In this document: in pieces, positions 17,646 through 26,707 of the stretch
Layout: each line of letters starts with the position of its first letter
Numbering within the stretch: the stretch's first letter is position 1
The notes under the pieces: generated by a model
What the model was told of the DNA's origin: nothing
Database searches by the model: none
What the model saw: the letters and a program-made list of their open reading frames with translations, nothing else
DNA from: SZAS-103 sp038316385
GTDB lineage: Bacteria; Pseudomonadota; Gammaproteobacteria; Xanthomonadales; Xanthomonadaceae
Assembly (NCBI GenBank): GCA_038316385.1
Contig: JBBQAN010000024.1
Span: 1-39,647 of the forward strand
Reading direction: 5' to 3'
Length of the DNA stretch: 39,647 nt
Made by a program: the position numbers and the translations under genes

Positions 17646-18797
17646 TTACAAACCAAGCGCTTTGGTTTTTGCGGCGTCGTAATCGGCCTGCGTGATCAGG
17701 CCTTGATCAAGCATCTCCTTGGCTTTTTTCAGTTTGGCGATTGGATCATCGGCAGCCGGCGCGGCCGGTGCGACTGGCTGCTGCAGACTCCCGACGCCGC
17801 CCATCATTCCCGATGCCATGCCCAAGCCCACGATGCCCGCCGCGCCTCCGTGTTCTCCCGCCGACTGCATGCCCGCAGCGACGCTGGCCTGCAAGTTGGA
17901 ATTGCCGCGTGCACCGGATAGTGCGTCGGCGCGCTGCACGGTCTTGAGCAGTTCCCGCGTGTTCGCGTCGTATTCGATGGAAATGATGGCGGTCTTGACG
18001 ATGGCCAAGCCGCGATCGGATTTCCACTGATAAGCATTCTCCACCGCATCGGACAAGCTCTTGGCAAAACCGATCGAATCCTGCTGCAGCTTGGTGATGC
18101 GATTGCCCTTGCTCGGGTCGTTCGAGTACAGGCTGAAAGCCGGCGCGAGCGAACCCACCACTTCGTTGAAGAGCTGACTGGCGGCGGCATTGTCGATATC
18201 GGTGAAATCGAAAACCTGGCCGGGTTGGAGGTACGACGCCGGCACGAAATGCTTCACGAACAGGATCGGATCAACAATCTTCAACGTGTACGAGCCACGC
18301 GTCACCGCACCGACCTGGGTATTGAGGAAGCTGTCGTCCCAATAGATTTCAGATTGCGTACCGAAGCGGTTGTCCGGCAGTTCCTTCAGCGAAACGAAGA
18401 ACGCGGCTTGCTGCGAACCTGGCTGGCCGCCGAACTTGAAACGCTCCCAGCTTTGCTTGATCAGTGAATCGACGAGGCCATCGCCGGAGAAGATCGATTT
18501 TGAATTGAGGTCGTCCGATTTCCAGATATAACCGCCCGCCTCGGCGGCGAAGCCGGTGATCGCGCCATCCTGGAACAGCAGCAATCCGTATCCTTCCGGG
18601 ACGACGATCTTCGAGCCATTGGTGATGATGTTCGACGAACCCTTCGTATTCGAACCGCGCCCGGCATTTGTGCCATGCGGGACGGCGGCGAACAGCGCGG
18701 CCGTCGCCGGCAAACCGTCCGGAACCGTGTAGAAGTCCTTCCACTGGTCAGCGAGCACGCCGCCGATCGAACCCGATACTGCTTGAATAAGACCCAT
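17646..18797 (-). CDS. SPFH-domain protein with C-terminal SHOCT motif (YdjI-like)
   Basis: The 383-residue protein starts MGLIQAVSGSIGGVLADQWKD. The SPFH core covers about 30-260, recognisable from KIVVPEGYGLLLFQDGAITG, GSYTLKIVDPILFVKHFVP and GLAIVKTAIISIEYD. A Gly/Ala/Met-rich linker leads to a SHOCT-like end (DPIAKLKKAKEMLDQGLITQADYDAAKTKAL, about 350-383). There is no N-terminal membrane hairpin, so membrane binding probably depends on the zinc-ribbon partner encoded 21 bp downstream. The upstream open frame (to 18857) is ignored because family homology begins at the chosen ATG. It is the first gene of the operon. Oligomeric scaffold function is inferred from the family. Confidence 0.88.
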   Translation of the reverse strand: MGLIQAVSGSIGGVLADQWKDFYTVPDGLPATAALFAAVPHGTNAGRGSNTKGSSNIITNGSKIVVPEGYGLLLFQDGAITGFAAEAGGYIWKSDDLNSKSIFSGDGLVDSLIKQSWERFKFGGQPGSQQAAFFVSLKELPDNRFGTQSEIYWDDSFLNTQVGAVTRGSYTLKIVDPILFVKHFVPASYLQPGQVFDFTDIDNAAASQLFNEVVGSLAPAFSLYSNDPSKGNRITKLQQDSIGFAKSLSDAVENAYQWKSDRGLAIVKTAIISIEYDANTRELLKTVQRADALSGARGNSNLQASVAAGMQSAGEHGGAAGIVGLGMASGMMGGVGSLQQPVAPAAPAADDPIAKLKKAKEMLDQGLITQADYDAAKTKALGL

Positions 18798-19106
18798 GAC
18801 ATCTCTCCGCGATCTGTGGCCGGGCACCGCGCCCGCCATGCTTGGCGAACTATACATTCATGGAGGGCGGCTCCGGGGCTTCATGCACTTTGCGTCGGTG
18901 CCATTGACGTGCAATCGCGCGCCGTACCGATCCAGATTGCCGGTAACAACTGCCCCTCTTGTCTATCGCTGATCCAGCGCGTGACCGATCGGCACGACGC
19001 TTTGCGATGCAAACAGCACGTTGGTCGCGCGTGCTTGCAGGTCGCGCCGGGGCGATTGAGGCTATGTGTGTCGTGTGCCGGTGCAACCTCTGGCGTTGGA
19101 ACGGGG
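18798..19106. other. Intergenic stretch between SPFH operon and marR 3' end
   Basis: About 310 bp. The right part lies downstream of marR and the left part must hold the SPFH operon promoter (minus strand). I found no convincing -35/-10 pair, no strong hairpin with a T-run, no RNA gene and no protein-like frame. Confidence 0.4.
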
Positions 19107-19619
19107 TCAGCTTTTCAAGGAGGCACGAGGAATGGGAATCTGCTCGATATCGTGCAAGGGCGCTTTTTCGCTGCGGGCGATCTGCAACAGGTTGTCCTGA
19201 CATTTGCCGAGCAGGCGCAGCAGATCCGTACGTTCGCTGGAGGAGAGGCCGGCTTGTGCTTCGTCGATCAGGGCGTCGGCGAGTTCGCAGCCGCGCTCGA
19301 ATTCCTGCAGGCCGTGTTCGGTCACCTGCGCGCGCAGGATCCTGCCGTGTTCTGGATCCGGCTCGCGGACGATCAAACCATCGACCTCCATCCGGGTCAG
19401 AATCTGGTTCATTGTCTGTGGCGTGACCATGGCCCAGCGCGCCAGCTGCGCCCCGGATGCGCCCGGAGACTCGGACAACAGAAACAAGGCCGCCATGTGC
19501 GCGAAAGTCATGCCCAGGCCGGCGGCGCGGGCACGGTTCTCGATCGCGGCGCGTAGCAGTTGATGGGTTTGCTTGATCGCAAAGCCGAGGTTGCCCTCGA
19601 CGGCGTCGCAACTGGGCAT
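19107..19619 (-). CDS. MarR-family transcriptional regulator
   Basis: A winged-helix dimeric repressor of 170 residues. After an N-terminal dimerisation helix come GASGAQLARWAMVTPQTMNQILTRME (recognition helix) and GLIVREPDPEHGRILRAQVTEHG (wing), both typical of MarR. The C-terminal helices complete the dimer interface. Two ATGs lie further upstream (19634 and 19631), but I chose ATG 19619 because GAAGG sits about 6 nt before it. The gene is divergent from an RND efflux operon, with a 37-bp dyad between them, so it most likely represses itself and the pump. The inducing ligand is unknown, presumably a pump substrate. Confidence 0.9.
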   Translation of the reverse strand: MPSCDAVEGNLGFAIKQTHQLLRAAIENRARAAGLGMTFAHMAALFLLSESPGASGAQLARWAMVTPQTMNQILTRMEVDGLIVREPDPEHGRILRAQVTEHGLQEFERGCELADALIDEAQAGLSSSERTDLLRLLGKCQDNLLQIARSEKAPLHDIEQIPIPRASLKS

Positions 19620-19630
19620 GTCAGCCTTCA

Positions 19631-19667
19631 TCATCAGGGCGCTGATAAGTTATCATCGCCCTGATAA
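19631..19667. promoter_or_regulatory. 37-bp dyad operator between marR and the RND operon
   Basis: The sequence is symmetric about base 19649. The core TGATAAGTTATCA (19643-19655) is a perfect palindrome around a single central base. Outside it, the 11-bp arm 19631-19641 pairs with 19657-19667 at 10 of 11 positions, each arm carrying a CCCTGAT word. Only two base pairs are broken across the 37 bp. The element lies 12 bp before the preferred marR start and 23 bp before the adaptor gene start, where it would cover both promoters. It probably holds one MarR core site plus two flanking half sites. Confidence 0.8.
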
Positions 19668-19690
19668 TACAAGAACGGGCATCCGGCGCC

Positions 19691-20815
19691 ATGGCTTTCC
19701 TGCGTACGCATTCATTTTTTCTCGTGATCCTGTGCATCGCGCTTGCAGGCTGCGGCAAGAAACCTGCGCCAGAAACCGCAGCGTCGACAGCGAGCATGGC
19801 GGTGACCCTGGTGAGCGCGCAGCCGCGGCAGGTCGAGCGCAGCGTGGTCGCGTCGGGGCCGGTGGCGGCCTGGGAGGAGATGCAACTCGGCGTGGAACTC
19901 AGCGGCATGCGCGTGACTGCACTGAACGTCGATGTCGGCCAGACCGTGCATAAGGGTCAGGTGCTGCTGGAAGTCGACCACCGACTGCTGGATAGCGACC
20001 TACGCCAGGCCCAGGCCGCAGTCGTGGAGGCGCAGGCCGGGGTCAATCTCGCCCAGGCCAACTTAGGCCGTGGCCAAATGCTGGCAAAGAGCCAACTCAT
20101 CAGCGCCAGCGCACTTGACGAGCTTCGCGCGGCGCACGAGCAGGCGCAGGCAAAGCAGTCGACTGCCGTCGCCCAGCGCGACGGCGTCCAGCTGCGCCGC
20201 GATTTCGCCTCGTTGCGCGCGCCCGACGACGGCATCATTTCCAAGCGCATGGTGCAGCCGGGGCAGGTGGTCAATGCCGGCAACGAACTGCTGCACCTGA
20301 TCCGCCAAGGCCGGCTGGAATGGCGGCCTGAACTTGCGGAATCCGAGCTGGCGAAGATCGAGCCCGGTGCGGCGGTCATCATTCGCGATGGCAAGGGTCA
20401 TATGGTGACCGGGCAAGTGCGCGCGGTATCCCCTGGCGTCGATAGCATCAGCCGCACCGGGACGGTTTATGTAGCGCTGCCCGAGCCTGGCGCGCTGCAG
20501 GCCGGCGCGTTCGTCGAGGGCCGGATCGTCACCAGTGCCTCGCCGGGACTGATGGTGCCGTCGGCAGCGGTGGTCATGCGCGATGGCTATGCATACGTGT
20601 TCACTGTTGACGACAAACACGTCGTTCACCGGATCCGCGTGCATGTCGGCGACAGCGATGGCGGGCAGGTGGAAGTGCTCGATGGGATCAAGGCGGGGCA
20701 GGCGGTGGTCGCGACCGGCGCCGGCTTCCTCGGCGATGGCGACAGCGTGCGCGTGACCGGCGCGATACCCGCCGCGGCGCCGGCCAGCTCCGAATCAGAT
20801 GGCACAGCGCCATGA
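19691..20815 (+). CDS. RND efflux periplasmic adaptor lipoprotein (MFP)
   Basis: The 374-residue adaptor links an inner-membrane RND pump to an outer-membrane channel. Its signal peptide ends in lipobox LAGC with the lipidated Cys near residue 21. The barrel-sandwich parts (LNVDVGQTVHKGQVLLEVD and RAPDDGIISKRMVQPGQVV) flank a coiled-coil hairpin rich in Ala and Gln (about 95-170). The beta-barrel and membrane-proximal domains follow (RPELAESELAKIEPGAAVII, GQVEVLDGIKAGQAVVATGA). Its stop overlaps the start of the pump gene (ATGA at 20812-20815). It is presumably controlled by the dyad just upstream. No outer-membrane TolC-type gene is present, so one must be encoded elsewhere. Confidence 0.93.
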   Translation: MAFLRTHSFFLVILCIALAGCGKKPAPETAASTASMAVTLVSAQPRQVERSVVASGPVAAWEEMQLGVELSGMRVTALNVDVGQTVHKGQVLLEVDHRLLDSDLRQAQAAVVEAQAGVNLAQANLGRGQMLAKSQLISASALDELRAAHEQAQAKQSTAVAQRDGVQLRRDFASLRAPDDGIISKRMVQPGQVVNAGNELLHLIRQGRLEWRPELAESELAKIEPGAAVIIRDGKGHMVTGQVRAVSPGVDSISRTGTVYVALPEPGALQAGAFVEGRIVTSASPGLMVPSAAVVMRDGYAYVFTVDDKHVVHRIRVHVGDSDGGQVEVLDGIKAGQAVVATGAGFLGDGDSVRVTGAIPAAAPASSESDGTAP

Positions 20816-23800
20816 ATTTTTCGGCTTGGGCGATCCGTCGGCCGCTGCCGGCGCTGATGATTTTCTTCGTGCTGTGCGTGGCTGGCTTGTGGGGCTTCCA
20901 CAAGTTGCCGATTGCACGCTTCCCCGACATCAGCTTCCCGATGGTGACGGTCAACATCAGCCTGCCAGGCGCCTCGCCGAGTCAGCTGGAAACTGAGGTC
21001 ACCCGCAAGATTGAAGACTCGGTGGCGACGGTCAACGGCATCAAGCGCGTGGTATCGACGGTCAACGAAGGCGTCAGTTCAACTTCCATCGAATTCGTGC
21101 TCGATACCGATCTCGAAACTGCGCTTGCGGACGTGCGCGACGCGGTCACCCGCGTGCGCAGCGACCTGCCGCAAGACATCCAGGAACCTGTGGTCGCGAA
21201 GATCAACATCGGCGGCTCGCTGATGACCTACGCGGTCGGGTCGTCGCGCCGCGGCACTGACGAGCTCAGTTGGTTCGTCGATCGCGACATCAACAAGGCG
21301 TTGTACGGCGTGCCTGGCGTCGCGCTGGTGACGCGCGCCGGCGGCGTTGATCGGGAGATCCGTGTCGACCTCAACCCGCAGGCGCTGCAATCCTACGGCA
21401 TCACTGCAGGGCAGGTGTCGCAGCAACTCGCGCGCATCCAGGCCGAGCGTCCGGGCGGCAAGTCCGAACTCTCGGGCAGCCAGCAGGTGATCCGCACGGT
21501 CGGTACCATCGAGGATGCGGCGCAGTTGCGCGACTTCACCATCAGCGTGGCGGATGGACGCTCGGTGCGCCTGTCGTCGGTGGCGACGATCACTGATGGC
21601 GCGGCCGACGCCAGCCAGGTCGCGTTGTTCGATGGCAAGCCGGTGGTCGCATTTTCGCTGTCGCGCACGCGCGGCTCCAGTGAAATCGAAGTCGCGCAAC
21701 GCGTGCGCGCCGTGCTCGATCAGCTCAAGACCAGCAACCCGGATCTGAGTTTCCAGCTGGTCACATCGACGGTGGAGGAAGCGCAGCGCTCCTACGATTC
21801 GTCGATGACCATGCTGTGGGAAGGCGCGGTGCTTGCCTTGCTGGTGGTGTGGATTTTCCTGCGCGACTGGCGCGCGACCTGGATTTCGGCAGTAGCGCTG
21901 CCGTTGTCGATCGTGCCGACGTTCGCGGTGATGTACTGGTTCGGTTTCAGCCTCAACCTGATCACCTTGCTCGCGTTGTCGGTGGTAGTCGGCATTCTGG
22001 TCGACGATGCGATCGTTGAGATCGAAAACATCGTGCGCCACCTGCGCATGGGCAAGTCGCCGCTCGATGCTGCGCGCGATGCGGCGCAGGAAATCGGTAC
22101 TGCGGTGATCGCGACCTCGATGACGCTTGCAGCGGTGTTCGTGCCGGTCGCCTTCATGCCCGGCATTCCCGGAAAGTTCTTTCGCGAGTTTGGCTGGACG
22201 GCAGCAACGGCTGTGCTGTTTTCGCTGTTGGTCGCGCGGCTGCTGACACCGATGATGGCGGCTTATCAATTGAAGCCGCATCCCGAACGCACCGGCGAAA
22301 CCCGCCTGATGACCTGGTATCTCGGCTGGGTCGACGCAGCGCTGCGCCATCGCGCGCGCACGTTATGGATCGCGTTCGGATTGTTCGTCGCGTCGCTGGC
22401 GATCGTGCCTTTCATCCCCACCACCTTCATCCCGATCTCCGACCTCGGCCGCAGCAATCTGAGCCTGGAGATGCCGCCCGGCACGCGCCTCGAGGACACT
22501 GTCGCGATGACCGAACATGCGCGCGCAAAACTCGCCGGCATCAAGGAATTGCGCCACGTCTACAGCACGATCGGCAGCACGCTGGACATCGGCGATCCGA
22601 CCAAGACCGGTGTCGGCGAAACGCGCAAAGCCACCCTCGTGCTCGACTGGGGCGTGGCGACGACGCGCAAGCGCAGCGAGCAGGATCTCGAGCGCGATGC
22701 GCGCGCACGTCTGGCCGATTTGCCGGGCGTGCGCATGAGCTATATCAGCACCGAACCGGGCAATTTGCTGCAACTGGTGCTGGCGAGCGACGACCCGAAG
22801 CGCCTGCAGGATGCCTCGCTTGCGCTGGAACGCGACCTGCGCACGATCAAGGGGCTCGGCAGCGTCACCTCGTCTGCATCGCTGCTGCGTCCGGAACTGG
22901 TGATCGTGCCCGACCCATCGCGCGCCGCAGATCTGGGCGTTGCGACTGCCGATATCGCCGAGGCTGCGCGCATCGCCACCAGCGGTGACTATCGGCAGCG
23001 ACTCGCGAAATTGAATCTTCCGGAACGACAGGTACCGATCCGGGTCGGCTTCAGCCAGGCAGCACTGGCCGATCCGGCATTGATCGGCGAGTTGCGCGTG
23101 CAAGGCAAGAACGGACCAGTTCCGCTGAATGCAGTCGCCAACATCGTCAATGGCAGCGGCCCGTCGCAGATCGCCCGCTACCAGCGCCAGCGCAACATCA
23201 CCTTCACTGCCGAACTCAATGGACGCCCACTTGGCGACGTGATGGCCGAAGTGCAGAAACTACCGAGTGTGCGCAATCTTCCACCCGGAGTGAGCTTCCT
23301 CAACACCGGCGATGCCGAAGTGTTCGTCGAACTATTCTTCGGCTTTGCGATGGCGATGGGGGCCGGCTTGATCTGCATCTACATGGTGCTGTTGCTGCTG
23401 TTTAACCACGCGCTGCAACCGCTGACCATCCTGACTGCGGTGCCGCTGTGCGCGGGCGGCGCGTTCGGCGCACTGCTGATCACCCAACATGCGTTGTCGC
23501 TGCCGGCGCTGATCGGTTTATTGATGCTGATCGGGATCGCGACCAAGAACTCGATCCTGCTCGTCGACTACGCGGTGATGGCCGAGGACGAACACGGCCT
23601 GAGCCAGCATGACGCATTGATCGATGCCTGCCGCAAACGCGCGCAGCCGGTCATCATGACCACGCTTGCGATGACCGCCGGCATGCTGCCGATCGCATTT
23701 GGCCTCAGCGGCGATTCGAGTTTCCGCGCACCGATGGCGATTTCGGTCATCGGCGGACTGATCACCTCGACGCTGCTCAGCCTGATCGTGATCCCAGCTG

Positions 23801-23883
23801 CGTTCACCGTGCTCGACGATCTGGGCGAGTGGGTCAAGCGGCGTGGCAAGGCGAGGACACCGGTTACGGCATCGCAGACGTAA
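20812..23883 (+). CDS. RND multidrug efflux permease (HAE1/AcrB family)
   Basis: The 1023-residue inner-membrane transporter has the duplicated 12-TM RND layout. TM1 is near 12-30 (PLPALMIFFVLCVAGLWGF), with large periplasmic loops at about 40-335 and 560-860. The proton-relay acid pair lies in TM4 (GILVDDAIVEIENIVRH). LTPMMAAYQLKP and the C-terminal LIGIATKNSILLVDYA with the final TM bundle follow. It exports amphipathic compounds out of the periplasm or inner leaflet using the proton gradient. It is translationally coupled to the adaptor gene. Similarity looks closest to the single-permease HAE1 group. The substrate cannot be read from sequence. Confidence 0.95.
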   Translation: MNFSAWAIRRPLPALMIFFVLCVAGLWGFHKLPIARFPDISFPMVTVNISLPGASPSQLETEVTRKIEDSVATVNGIKRVVSTVNEGVSSTSIEFVLDTDLETALADVRDAVTRVRSDLPQDIQEPVVAKINIGGSLMTYAVGSSRRGTDELSWFVDRDINKALYGVPGVALVTRAGGVDREIRVDLNPQALQSYGITAGQVSQQLARIQAERPGGKSELSGSQQVIRTVGTIEDAAQLRDFTISVADGRSVRLSSVATITDGAADASQVALFDGKPVVAFSLSRTRGSSEIEVAQRVRAVLDQLKTSNPDLSFQLVTSTVEEAQRSYDSSMTMLWEGAVLALLVVWIFLRDWRATWISAVALPLSIVPTFAVMYWFGFSLNLITLLALSVVVGILVDDAIVEIENIVRHLRMGKSPLDAARDAAQEIGTAVIATSMTLAAVFVPVAFMPGIPGKFFREFGWTAATAVLFSLLVARLLTPMMAAYQLKPHPERTGETRLMTWYLGWVDAALRHRARTLWIAFGLFVASLAIVPFIPTTFIPISDLGRSNLSLEMPPGTRLEDTVAMTEHARAKLAGIKELRHVYSTIGSTLDIGDPTKTGVGETRKATLVLDWGVATTRKRSEQDLERDARARLADLPGVRMSYISTEPGNLLQLVLASDDPKRLQDASLALERDLRTIKGLGSVTSSASLLRPELVIVPDPSRAADLGVATADIAEAARIATSGDYRQRLAKLNLPERQVPIRVGFSQAALADPALIGELRVQGKNGPVPLNAVANIVNGSGPSQIARYQRQRNITFTAELNGRPLGDVMAEVQKLPSVRNLPPGVSFLNTGDAEVFVELFFGFAMAMGAGLICIYMVLLLLFNHALQPLTILTAVPLCAGGAFGALLITQHALSLPALIGLLMLIGIATKNSILLVDYAVMAEDEHGLSQHDALIDACRKRAQPVIMTTLAMTAGMLPIAFGLSGDSSFRAPMAISVIGGLITSTLLSLIVIPAAFTVLDDLGEWVKRRGKARTPVTASQT

Positions 23884-23983
23884 GTCGTCAACGTGCGTTA
23901 CGCATTCGCTCGCCGCGAGCAGGGCGGGTATCGATTCGTGGGATTGCGAGGCGCCGTATCCTGTGTCCAGCCGCTGCCCTGAC

Positions 23984-24721
23984 TTAAAACCTCTCCCCGA
24001 TCGGCAGATACCGCCATTGCCCCGATGGAAGCGCGCCATCGGGCCCTTTGCCCAGCGGGATCCTGCCGATGCGCAGGCGCCGGATCGACACCACTCCCAG
24101 TCCGACTTGCGCGCACATGTAGCGAAGCTGGCCGTTGCGCACGTCCTTGATGGCGAACCGCAGGCGGGTTTCGTTTTGCCAGCTGGCCTTGCAGGGCGGC
24201 AAGGCGCGGCCTCCATACGTCAGTCCGTGATTGAGGCGCAGCAGGCCGTTGGCGGCGATGTCGCCGCTGGTTTCGACGAGGTATTCGTGCTCGATGTCGC
24301 CGGCGTTTTCGAGCAGGCGCTTCATCACGCGACCGTCCTGACTCAACACCATCAGGCCACTGGCGTCGGCATCCAATGGCACGAGCGGGGTCAGTCGCTG
24401 GAAATGGCGTTGTAGTAATCGGACACCGGACGGATCGTCGCCCCAATGCGTCGCTGGCTTCACCAGTTCGGCGGCGGGCCGGGGGCCGCGGATCGTGTCG
24501 TATCCTGCGGGCTTGTGCAACAGCAGGGTTGCCGGCTCCACCGGTTCGAGGCGGGCGTCGGCGACGAGTTCGACGTGTTCGCCAGCGACGGGATGTTGTG
24601 GCGCCTCGACCACGCGGCCGTCAACGGTGACCCAGCCATTCTGGATGTACTGCTCGGCTTGCGCGCGGGTGCAGCCAGCCAGCTCGGCAACGCGGCGTGA
24701 AAGGCGAACGGGGTCAGGCAT
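23984..24721 (-). CDS. RsuA/RluF-type pseudouridine synthase with S4 domain
   Basis: The 245-residue protein has an N-terminal S4 RNA-binding domain (RLSRRVAELAGCTRAQAEQYIQNGWVTVDGRVV). A catalytic domain follows (LLLHKPAGYDT, TPLVPLDADASGLMVLSQDG, EHEYLVETSGDI, GQLRYMCAQVGLGVVSIRRLRIGRIPLG). The catalytic Asp is in PLDADASGL. The preceding Arg of the usual RLD motif is replaced by Pro, a variant I associate with a subgroup of this family. It should isomerise a uridine in rRNA or tRNA. I place the start at ATG 24721. The frame runs open to 24826, but the extra 35 residues lie before the S4 homology. Confidence 0.88.
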   Translation of the reverse strand: MPDPVRLSRRVAELAGCTRAQAEQYIQNGWVTVDGRVVEAPQHPVAGEHVELVADARLEPVEPATLLLHKPAGYDTIRGPRPAAELVKPATHWGDDPSGVRLLQRHFQRLTPLVPLDADASGLMVLSQDGRVMKRLLENAGDIEHEYLVETSGDIAANGLLRLNHGLTYGGRALPPCKASWQNETRLRFAIKDVRNGQLRYMCAQVGLGVVSIRRLRIGRIPLGKGPDGALPSGQWRYLPIGERF

Positions 24722-24990
24722 CGTGGCAACCGCGAACAACGGACGCGCAGTGTAGCTGCCGCATCCGAAAGGGTGTCGCAAAACATCAGCATTTGAATGT
24801 CCACATGGTGGTATTACTGAGGTCACTCATACTTCTGGCAGGTCTGCGGCTTGATCAACTCAAGTAGTTTGACGCGCGTTCTGGCGCCTGCACGCTATGC
24901 AGGTGATCGGACCACCTCACTCTTTCATTGCCGGATTGCATCAAGCATCGGCTGGCATTTCTTCAGCAGGAACAGCAATAAGGAAGTGCA

Positions 24991-26427
24991 ATGTCTGTGA
25001 TGCAGAATGTGAGAGTACGACTGAGTGCTGGCCTGCTGGGGTTGGCAGTTTTCATGCCTGCAGCGGCGATCGATTCGTCCGTCGTTCCAATCGATCTGAA
25101 TCAACCTTACCGACCGACCGATTACGCATTCCTCGATGCGGCTGTCGGACCGCGCCCCGTGGTTGCGTTGGGCGAATCGATCCACGTGACGCGAGAAATG
25201 CCGCTGGTGCGTCAACGCATCGTGCGATACCTGCACGAGCAGAAGGGATTCAATGTGCTCGCACTGGAAGGTTCATTAATGGATGCCTGGACCGCCCAGG
25301 AGCACGTGTATGCGAACGGCAATCCGGGAGCCGCAGCAGCGCAGTTGTTCACGCGCGAGGCGCTGTTCGGCCTGTGGCAGACCGAGCCGATGGAAGCGGT
25401 CGTCGCCGAGGCGCTGAAACCAGCATCTGGCGCGCCTCCCATCTACCTGACCAGCTTTGACATACAGCCGGGAATGGCTCGCGCTTATGGAGGTTCTTCG
25501 GAACAAAGTCTCGGCGCATTTCTTGCGGCGGTGAGTGCATTGGAACCGAGCATGAGTAAAAAGCAACTTCACGAATGGACAGACCGCTTGAGTCCATCAC
25601 TCGAATGCAAGAGCAGTCAAACCGATGCGCAGGCCCTGTCGGATCTTGAACACTGGATCGATGGGCCGGCAGCGATCGCCGCAAGCTCCAACCGCTCATC
25701 GATGCATGTCGCCGTACTCAAACTTGTTCCGACCATGCTCAACTATCGCTTGCAGCAATGTAGCAATTGGCTAGGTGCCAACAAGTCAATGAAGGTGTAT
25801 CAGCAATCGCGCGACGCCTTCAACGCAAAACTGGCACTCGCTTTGCTTGCAGACTTCCCTAAGATGATCCTGTGGGCGCATCACAGTCATCTGAATTACA
25901 ACTCCCAAGGCGAATCGATTCCTTCAATGGGTCAACACTTGCATCTCGCGCTGGGAGACAAGCTCTACACGATTGGCGTGTTTGCCCTGGATGGTGCGGC
26001 AATGGACACCTCCAAAGTCGACGACGCCAAAGGCCTTTGCGTGGTGACGGCGCTGGCAGCGAAGCCACTCCCGGATGACGCACGCTTCAGCGTCGAACGC
26101 TCGCTGGCCGCGTTGTCGAAATCCGATTTTTTTATCGACCTGAAGAACGCGCCTGCGGCATTGGCGCAACCGGGGTTCAGTCGTCTCGAAACAACCGGGC
26201 GCATGCACACCGTCTTGTCGCGCGACTTCGACGGTGCGATTTTCCTGCATGAAGTAAACGGTGCAGTGCTGGATTTTCTCCCGCGCCCACTCAATGCGGC
26301 GATCAGTCTGGTCGGATGGATTTACCAGCACATCATTTTCGCCGCATTGAGTGTTTTGCTTTTGGTCGCTGCGATTACGCGATGGTTCGTGCGGCTTCGC
26401 AGTAGGAAAGTAAAAAATCAGCGATAA
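24991..26427 (+). CDS. Erythromycin esterase-like protein, secreted and C-terminally anchored
   Basis: The 478-residue protein starts with a signal-like segment (MSVMQNVRVRLSAGLLGLAVFMPAAA). The erythromycin esterase fold follows, marked by VVALGESIHVTREM (the GExxH active-site motif), GFNVLALEGS, and MILWAHHSHLNYN. A hydrophobic stretch near 440-462 (HIIFAALSVLLLVAAITRWF) followed by a basic tail anchors the C-terminus. The enzyme would therefore sit on the periplasmic side of the inner membrane. EreA/EreB hydrolyse macrolide lactones, but many chromosomal members have unknown hydrolase roles. AGGA lies 7 nt before the ATG. No adjacent gene suggests a pathway. Confidence 0.85.
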   Translation: MSVMQNVRVRLSAGLLGLAVFMPAAAIDSSVVPIDLNQPYRPTDYAFLDAAVGPRPVVALGESIHVTREMPLVRQRIVRYLHEQKGFNVLALEGSLMDAWTAQEHVYANGNPGAAAAQLFTREALFGLWQTEPMEAVVAEALKPASGAPPIYLTSFDIQPGMARAYGGSSEQSLGAFLAAVSALEPSMSKKQLHEWTDRLSPSLECKSSQTDAQALSDLEHWIDGPAAIAASSNRSSMHVAVLKLVPTMLNYRLQQCSNWLGANKSMKVYQQSRDAFNAKLALALLADFPKMILWAHHSHLNYNSQGESIPSMGQHLHLALGDKLYTIGVFALDGAAMDTSKVDDAKGLCVVTALAAKPLPDDARFSVERSLAALSKSDFFIDLKNAPAALAQPGFSRLETTGRMHTVLSRDFDGAIFLHEVNGAVLDFLPRPLNAAISLVGWIYQHIIFAALSVLLLVAAITRWFVRLRSRKVKNQR

Positions 26428-26707
26428 AATTATCTCCGATTGAAATGCGCTTGGGAAATGCCGCAAGATAATTTTTACTCTGTGCATCGGTAAAACAGCT
26501 CATGGTGGATCAATGAGGCTTGCCGCGAAAACCGCATTTCGATTGGCGCGTGAATTTTTAGCGATCAAACGTTGATCTCTCCATCAACATTGAACGGGAA
26601 GCGGACGTGTTTATGATGTAACGGGGCTTGCGATTCGACTTTCGACTCGTCAAGCCGCGAACGCTTCGGTAAGCTGCAACATTCGTTCCATATCCGAGAG
26701 AAGCACG

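Noticed and set aside
26428..26707. Possible riboswitch before chaA
   Set aside because: The stretch is AT-richer, but I could not find a stable set of stems or a known riboswitch core.
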